Source: Rhodomicrobium sp. R_RK_3 (GTDB taxonomy: Bacteria > Pseudomonadota > Alphaproteobacteria > Rhizobiales > Rhodomicrobiaceae). Taken from it: a DNA stretch of 64,000 nt. The position numbers were made by a program, and so were the translations under genes. Each line of letters begins with the position of its first letter. Within the stretch, counting starts at the first letter, position 1. Below are positions 60,619 to 64,000 of the stretch, piece after piece. The notes beneath the pieces were generated by a model. The model searched no databases, was not told the DNA's origin, and saw only the letters and a program-made list of their open reading frames with translations. The stretch lies in assembly GCF_002198715.1 (NCBI RefSeq), contig NZ_MWLK01000008.1, positions 62,001-126,000 of the forward strand, read 5' to 3'.

Positions 60619-63567
60619 ATGTGGGAGGCGAATTTGCGCAGTTCAGTGAGACTGGCCCTTGGCCTGGGCGTCACCTTCCTCGGTCTGCTGGCGCTTGCCG
60701 GCCCCGGCCGGGCGCAAAACGACCTCCCCCCGCAAGATCCCATCCTGCGCATCGAGACCGAGATGCACACCGCGCCGATCGTGCGCGTCGGCGTCGACAG
60801 CGCCTGCAAGATGATGATCACCGGCTCGGACGATAAGACGGCCCGGCTCTGGGACATTTCCGACGCCGATCCCGACCGCGAAGCGCCGCGCCTCCTGCGC
60901 GTGCTGCGCGTTCCGATCGGCCCCGGCAATCACGGCAAGGTCTATGCCGTCGCCATGTCGCCGGACGGGCGGGTCGCGGCGGCGGGCGGCTTCAACCGGT
61001 CCGGCGGCGATCACTGGGTCTATCTGTTCGACACCGCGTCGGGCAAGCTGCTGCGCCGCCTCGGCCAGCTCAAGAACGTCATCTATCACCTTTCCTATTC
61101 GCCCGACGGCAAATATCTGGCGGCGACGCTCGGCAGCGGCCAGGGCTTGCGCGTCTGGGACACCGCCACATGGCAACTCGTCGGCCAGGACGGCGATTAC
61201 GGCACCGCCGACAGCTATGGCGTCGTCTTCGGCAAGGACAATGCGCTGTTCACCGTCGCCGATGACGGTTTCGTGCGCCGCTATGGCCGCCGCTTCAAGC
61301 TGGAAGCCAAGGCGCAGACCACGGCCGGGCGCCGCCCGTTCCAGCTCGCCGTCAATCCGGCCGGCGACAAGCTGGCGGTCGCCTTCGACGGCGATCTCGG
61401 CATCGAATTGTTCGGCACGGCGGCGCTGCAGCAGGTCGGCAAGATCGACACCGGCGACATGAAGGGCGATCTCTCGACCGTCGCCTGGTCGCCGGACGGC
61501 TCGCGGCTCTATGCGGGCGGCAAATATGTCTCCGGCGGCAGCCGTCCCGTGGTGATCTGGGAGAATGGCGGGCTCGGTGCGCGGCGCGAAATCCGGCTCG
61601 GCGGCTCGACGGTCATGCATGTGCTGCCCTGCGCCAACCGCATGGTCGCCGGCTCGGCCGATCCGGCCATCGGCACCTATAGCGATGTCGGCATTCCGCT
61701 CTTGCACCGCGAAAACGTCATCGTCGACCAGCGCGGCAAGCGCGGCGAGAATTTCCTCGTCTCCAAGGACGGCTCGCGCGTCCGCTTCGGCCTCGACTAT
61801 GCCGCCGACCAGCCGGTGCTGTTCGACCTCGCCCAGCAGGAGCTGGTCGATGCGCCCAAGACCGACGCGACGCTCGCGGAGGCCAAGCTGACCGGCCTCG
61901 ACATCACCGATTGGAATGACAGCTTCGCCCCGAAGCTTGCGGGCCAGCCGCTGCCGATGCAGAACGCGGAGAGGGCGCGCACGGTGGCGATCTCGCCGGA
62001 TGCCTCGCATTTCGTGCTCGGCACCGAATTCCGCCTGCGCGGCTTCGACCGCGCCGGCACGGAACTTTGGGACCGCGCCATGCCGGCGGTCTCATGGGGC
62101 GTCAACATCACGCCGGACGGCAAGCTGGCGCTGGTCGCGCTCGGCGACGGCACCATCCGCTGGTTCCGCGTCGCCGATGGCGAGCAGTTGCTGGCGCTGT
62201 TCGTGCAGGCCAAGGACCGGCGCTGGGTCGCCTGGACGCCGAAAGGCTATTACATGGCCTCGCCCGGCGCCGAGGAGCTGATCGGCTGGCACATCAATCG
62301 CGGCTGGGAACAGGCGGCCGATTTCTTCCCCGCCAACCGCTTCCGCGACGAGTTCAGCCGGCCCGACATCGTCAAGCTGGTCTTGCAGACGCTCGACGAG
62401 GACAAGGCCGTCGTCCAGGCCAATGCCGAGAACAAGCGCAGCCGCGAGAATGAGGACATCCGCCGCCGCCTGCCGCCGGTCATCACCATCACCTCGCCGA
62501 CCGATGGCGAGCGCTTCGGCAATCCCTCGATCAATGTCAATTATACCGTGCGCTCGCCCTCGGGCCTGCCGGTGCGCCGCGTCCGCGCGCTGGTCGACGG
62601 GCGGCCGATCGAGGTCGAGACGCGCGGGCTGGAGACCATTCGCGGCGGCAATGAAACCGGCCTCACCGTCAGCCTGCCGCTGCCGCCGCGCGACGCCATG
62701 CTGTCGCTGATCGCCGAGACCGACCAATCCTCCAGCGAGCCCGCCGAGGTGCAGCTCAAATGGTCCGGCGCCGGCGAGCCCGCCGTGGCGAAGCCCAAGC
62801 TTTACGCGGTGCTGGTCGGCGTCAGCGATTATACCGATCCGAACATCCCCGATCTGCGCTGGGCCGCGCGCGACGCCACCGAACTCGGCAAGGCGCTGCA
62901 GGCGCAGGAGGGGCTGCTCTACGACAAGGTGACGGTGAAGCTGCTGACCGACGCCACCGCCACGGCCGCCGCCGTCCTCGATGAGCTGGACTGGATTTCG
63001 CGCGCCGCCTCGCAGGGCGACCGGGTGATCGTCTTCCTCGCCGGCCATGGCGTGACCGACGAGCGGCAGGATTATTATTTCCTGCCCTCCAATGCCGAGA
63101 TCGACAAGTCGAGCGGGCTGTTCGTGCCGCGCCGCAGCACGGCGGTAAAGCGCACCGACATCGTCTCCAGCCTGCGCGAGACGCAAGGCCACGCGCTGTT
63201 CCTGTTCGACACCTGCCATGCCGCCCGCGCCACTTCGACCGTGGCGATGCGCAGCGTGCCGGATCTGGTGCCGTTCATCAACGAGCTGCGCTCGGCGGAG
63301 AACGGCGTGCTGGTCTTGTCGAGTTCGGAGGGGCGAGAGTCCAGCCAGGAGCGCGACGACTGGAAGGCCGGCGCCTTCACCAAGGCGCTGCTGGAGGGGC
63401 TGAAGGGCGCCGCCGACAGCAATCCGGCGGATAGCGTCATCACCTTCTCGGAGCTGAACCGCTATGTCGGCGACCGGGTCAAGGAGCTGACCGCCAACCG
63501 CCAGCATCCGGTTCTGCACTCGATCCAGCCTTCCCGCGACCTGCCCCTGGCGGTCTCGGGCCGTTAG
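60619..63567 (+). CDS. Secreted WD40-like beta-propeller with C-terminal caspase (C14) domain
   Basis: A 982-residue protein. A signal peptide (about 6-33, ending GRA-Q) is followed by WD40-like repeats in the first 550 residues (KMMITGSDDKTARLWDISDAD, VYAVAMSPDGRVAAAGG, YHLSYSPDGKYLAATL, STVAWSPDGSRLYAGG). A charged linker and an Ig-like region (ITITSPTDGERF) lead to the caspase domain from about 770: LYAVLVGVSDYTD, His810 in FLAGHGVTD and Cys866 in LFDTCHAAR. It should act outside the cytoplasm. The ATG at 60619 has no clear ribosome site, but GGGAG (60623-60627) sits 6 bases before an in-frame TTG at 60634, which also begins a good signal peptide. Confidence 0.87.
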   Translation: MWEANLRSSVRLALGLGVTFLGLLALAGPGRAQNDLPPQDPILRIETEMHTAPIVRVGVDSACKMMITGSDDKTARLWDISDADPDREAPRLLRVLRVPIGPGNHGKVYAVAMSPDGRVAAAGGFNRSGGDHWVYLFDTASGKLLRRLGQLKNVIYHLSYSPDGKYLAATLGSGQGLRVWDTATWQLVGQDGDYGTADSYGVVFGKDNALFTVADDGFVRRYGRRFKLEAKAQTTAGRRPFQLAVNPAGDKLAVAFDGDLGIELFGTAALQQVGKIDTGDMKGDLSTVAWSPDGSRLYAGGKYVSGGSRPVVIWENGGLGARREIRLGGSTVMHVLPCANRMVAGSADPAIGTYSDVGIPLLHRENVIVDQRGKRGENFLVSKDGSRVRFGLDYAADQPVLFDLAQQELVDAPKTDATLAEAKLTGLDITDWNDSFAPKLAGQPLPMQNAERARTVAISPDASHFVLGTEFRLRGFDRAGTELWDRAMPAVSWGVNITPDGKLALVALGDGTIRWFRVADGEQLLALFVQAKDRRWVAWTPKGYYMASPGAEELIGWHINRGWEQAADFFPANRFRDEFSRPDIVKLVLQTLDEDKAVVQANAENKRSRENEDIRRRLPPVITITSPTDGERFGNPSINVNYTVRSPSGLPVRRVRALVDGRPIEVETRGLETIRGGNETGLTVSLPLPPRDAMLSLIAETDQSSSEPAEVQLKWSGAGEPAVAKPKLYAVLVGVSDYTDPNIPDLRWAARDATELGKALQAQEGLLYDKVTVKLLTDATATAAAVLDELDWISRAASQGDRVIVFLAGHGVTDERQDYYFLPSNAEIDKSSGLFVPRRSTAVKRTDIVSSLRETQGHALFLFDTCHAARATSTVAMRSVPDLVPFINELRSAENGVLVLSSSEGRESSQERDDWKAGAFTKALLEGLKGAADSNPADSVITFSELNRYVGDRVKELTANRQHPVLHSIQPSRDLPLAVSGR

Positions 63568-63600
63568 GGCCGGGTCACCACGCCTGTGGTGCGCCGGCAC

Positions 63601-63629
63601 AAAGAAAGGCCCCGCCGGGAGGCGGGGCC
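63601..63629 (-). terminator. Rho-independent terminator of the small secreted gene
   Basis: A perfect 9-bp stem (63608-63616 with 63621-63629) and 4-base loop. On the minus strand it is followed by TTTCTTT (63607-63601). It lies about 50 bases after the stop codon of the minus-strand gene and may also end the caspase transcript from the other side. Confidence 0.8.
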
Positions 63630-63679
63630 AGGGCCAGTGCCGCATGCGCATGTTTCCGCGCCTTGCAGACCTTATGAAA

Positions 63680-64000
63680 CTAGCGCGGCGTCGCCGGCTT
63701 GTCGGATTCGGTGGACGAACCGGATTTCGGCCAATCCTTTTGCGGATCGGTCATAGGCCTGCCGCGGGTTTCGCCGCTGCCGCCAGTCCCGGAAGTGCCG
63801 GTTCCGGACGTGCCGGGAGGCGACATCGCGCCTGCGCCGCCGCTGCCGCTGGTGCCCGCACCGCCGCCTTGGGCGAGGACGATCTTGCCGGTGCCGGATG
63901 AGCCATCGGCGCTGGTGACTTTACCCGGACAGGCGAATGCCGCTGCCGCAGTAAGCGAAACAATGGCCGCGGATGCCGCCAAGCCGGTCAAGAGTTTTCT
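63680..64000 (-). CDS. Small secreted Gly/Ser/Thr-rich protein (start just outside window)
   Basis: The frame runs off the end of the window (RKLLTGLAASAAIVSLTAAAAFA-CPG on the minus strand), so a few N-terminal codons are missing. What is visible is a signal peptide ending at AFA, then about 80 residues rich in Gly, Ser, Thr and Pro (GTSGTGTSGTGGSG) and a polar end (DPQKDWPKSGSS). A TTG at 63991 is in frame but the signal peptide clearly begins earlier. The family and function are unknown. A strong terminator follows. Confidence 0.6.
   Translation of the reverse strand, partial: RKLLTGLAASAAIVSLTAAAAFACPGKVTSADGSSGTGKIVLAQGGGAGTSGSGGAGAMSPPGTSGTGTSGTGGSGETRGRPMTDPQKDWPKSGSSTESDKPATPR

Overview
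The window is about 64 kb of high-GC DNA (mostly 65-70 %) with alphaproteobacterial gene content. A ccr/mcd pair of the ethylmalonyl-CoA pathway, porins that start with a short coiled coil, a TRAP transporter, IlvB/IlvN and an ACR3-type ars operon all point to the Hyphomicrobiales (Rhizobiales) or a close relative. This is inferred from gene types; there is no rRNA or other strong taxonomic marker here. I see no tRNA, rRNA, CRISPR array, phage or transposase gene.

Layout. 1-12 kb is mostly housekeeping: the end of a type II secretion gene, an FMN reductase, a TetR regulator, a porin, CreA, GspG and a prepilin peptidase, then ugd, serB, miaA, ilvB, ilvN and a potassium-channel-like protein with a zinc ribbon. 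A 28-nt inverted repeat and a second porin follow (12.3-14 kb).

14.1-30.8 kb is the most unusual part: a dense signalling and protease island. On the minus strand it encodes an FHA protein, a PP2C phosphatase, a VWA-FHA protein, a caspase-like protease with peptidoglycan-binding domains, a trypsin-like protease fused to FHA, and a giant Ser/Thr kinase with PPC-like repeats and a DUF4384-like tail. On the plus strand are a small FHA protein, a tail-anchored Ser/Thr kinase, another FHA protein and an FHA-CHAT protease fusion. A membrane TIR-domain protein sits between them on the minus strand. Predicted topologies put protease, VWA and PPC modules in the periplasm and kinase, phosphatase and FHA modules in the cytoplasm, with several proteins crossing the inner membrane. 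A second trypsin-like protease (35.1 kb) and a WD40-caspase protein (60.6 kb) may belong to the same network. This is the best candidate for an undescribed system in the window.

30.8-43 kb: a chimeric gene remnant, an acyl-CoA dehydrogenase-like flavoprotein, a membrane protein, a methyltransferase, and then a divergent locus (D-2-hydroxyacid dehydrogenase, D-amino-acid-dehydrogenase-like oxidase and Asp/Glu racemase facing a TRAP transporter) that looks like an uptake and catabolism unit. A repeat-rich spacer follows.

43-64 kb: an ars operon (arsR, arsC, acr3, flavoprotein), a periplasmic nucleosidase, a LysR-linked group of SDR/ABM/VOC enzymes, a 3-methyladenine glycosylase, a GNAT acetyltransferase, the mcd-X-ccr cluster with a 720-residue low-complexity protein in the middle, a rhodanese opposite a MarR regulator, a DUF1045 protein, the WD40-caspase protein and the start-truncated end of a small secreted protein.
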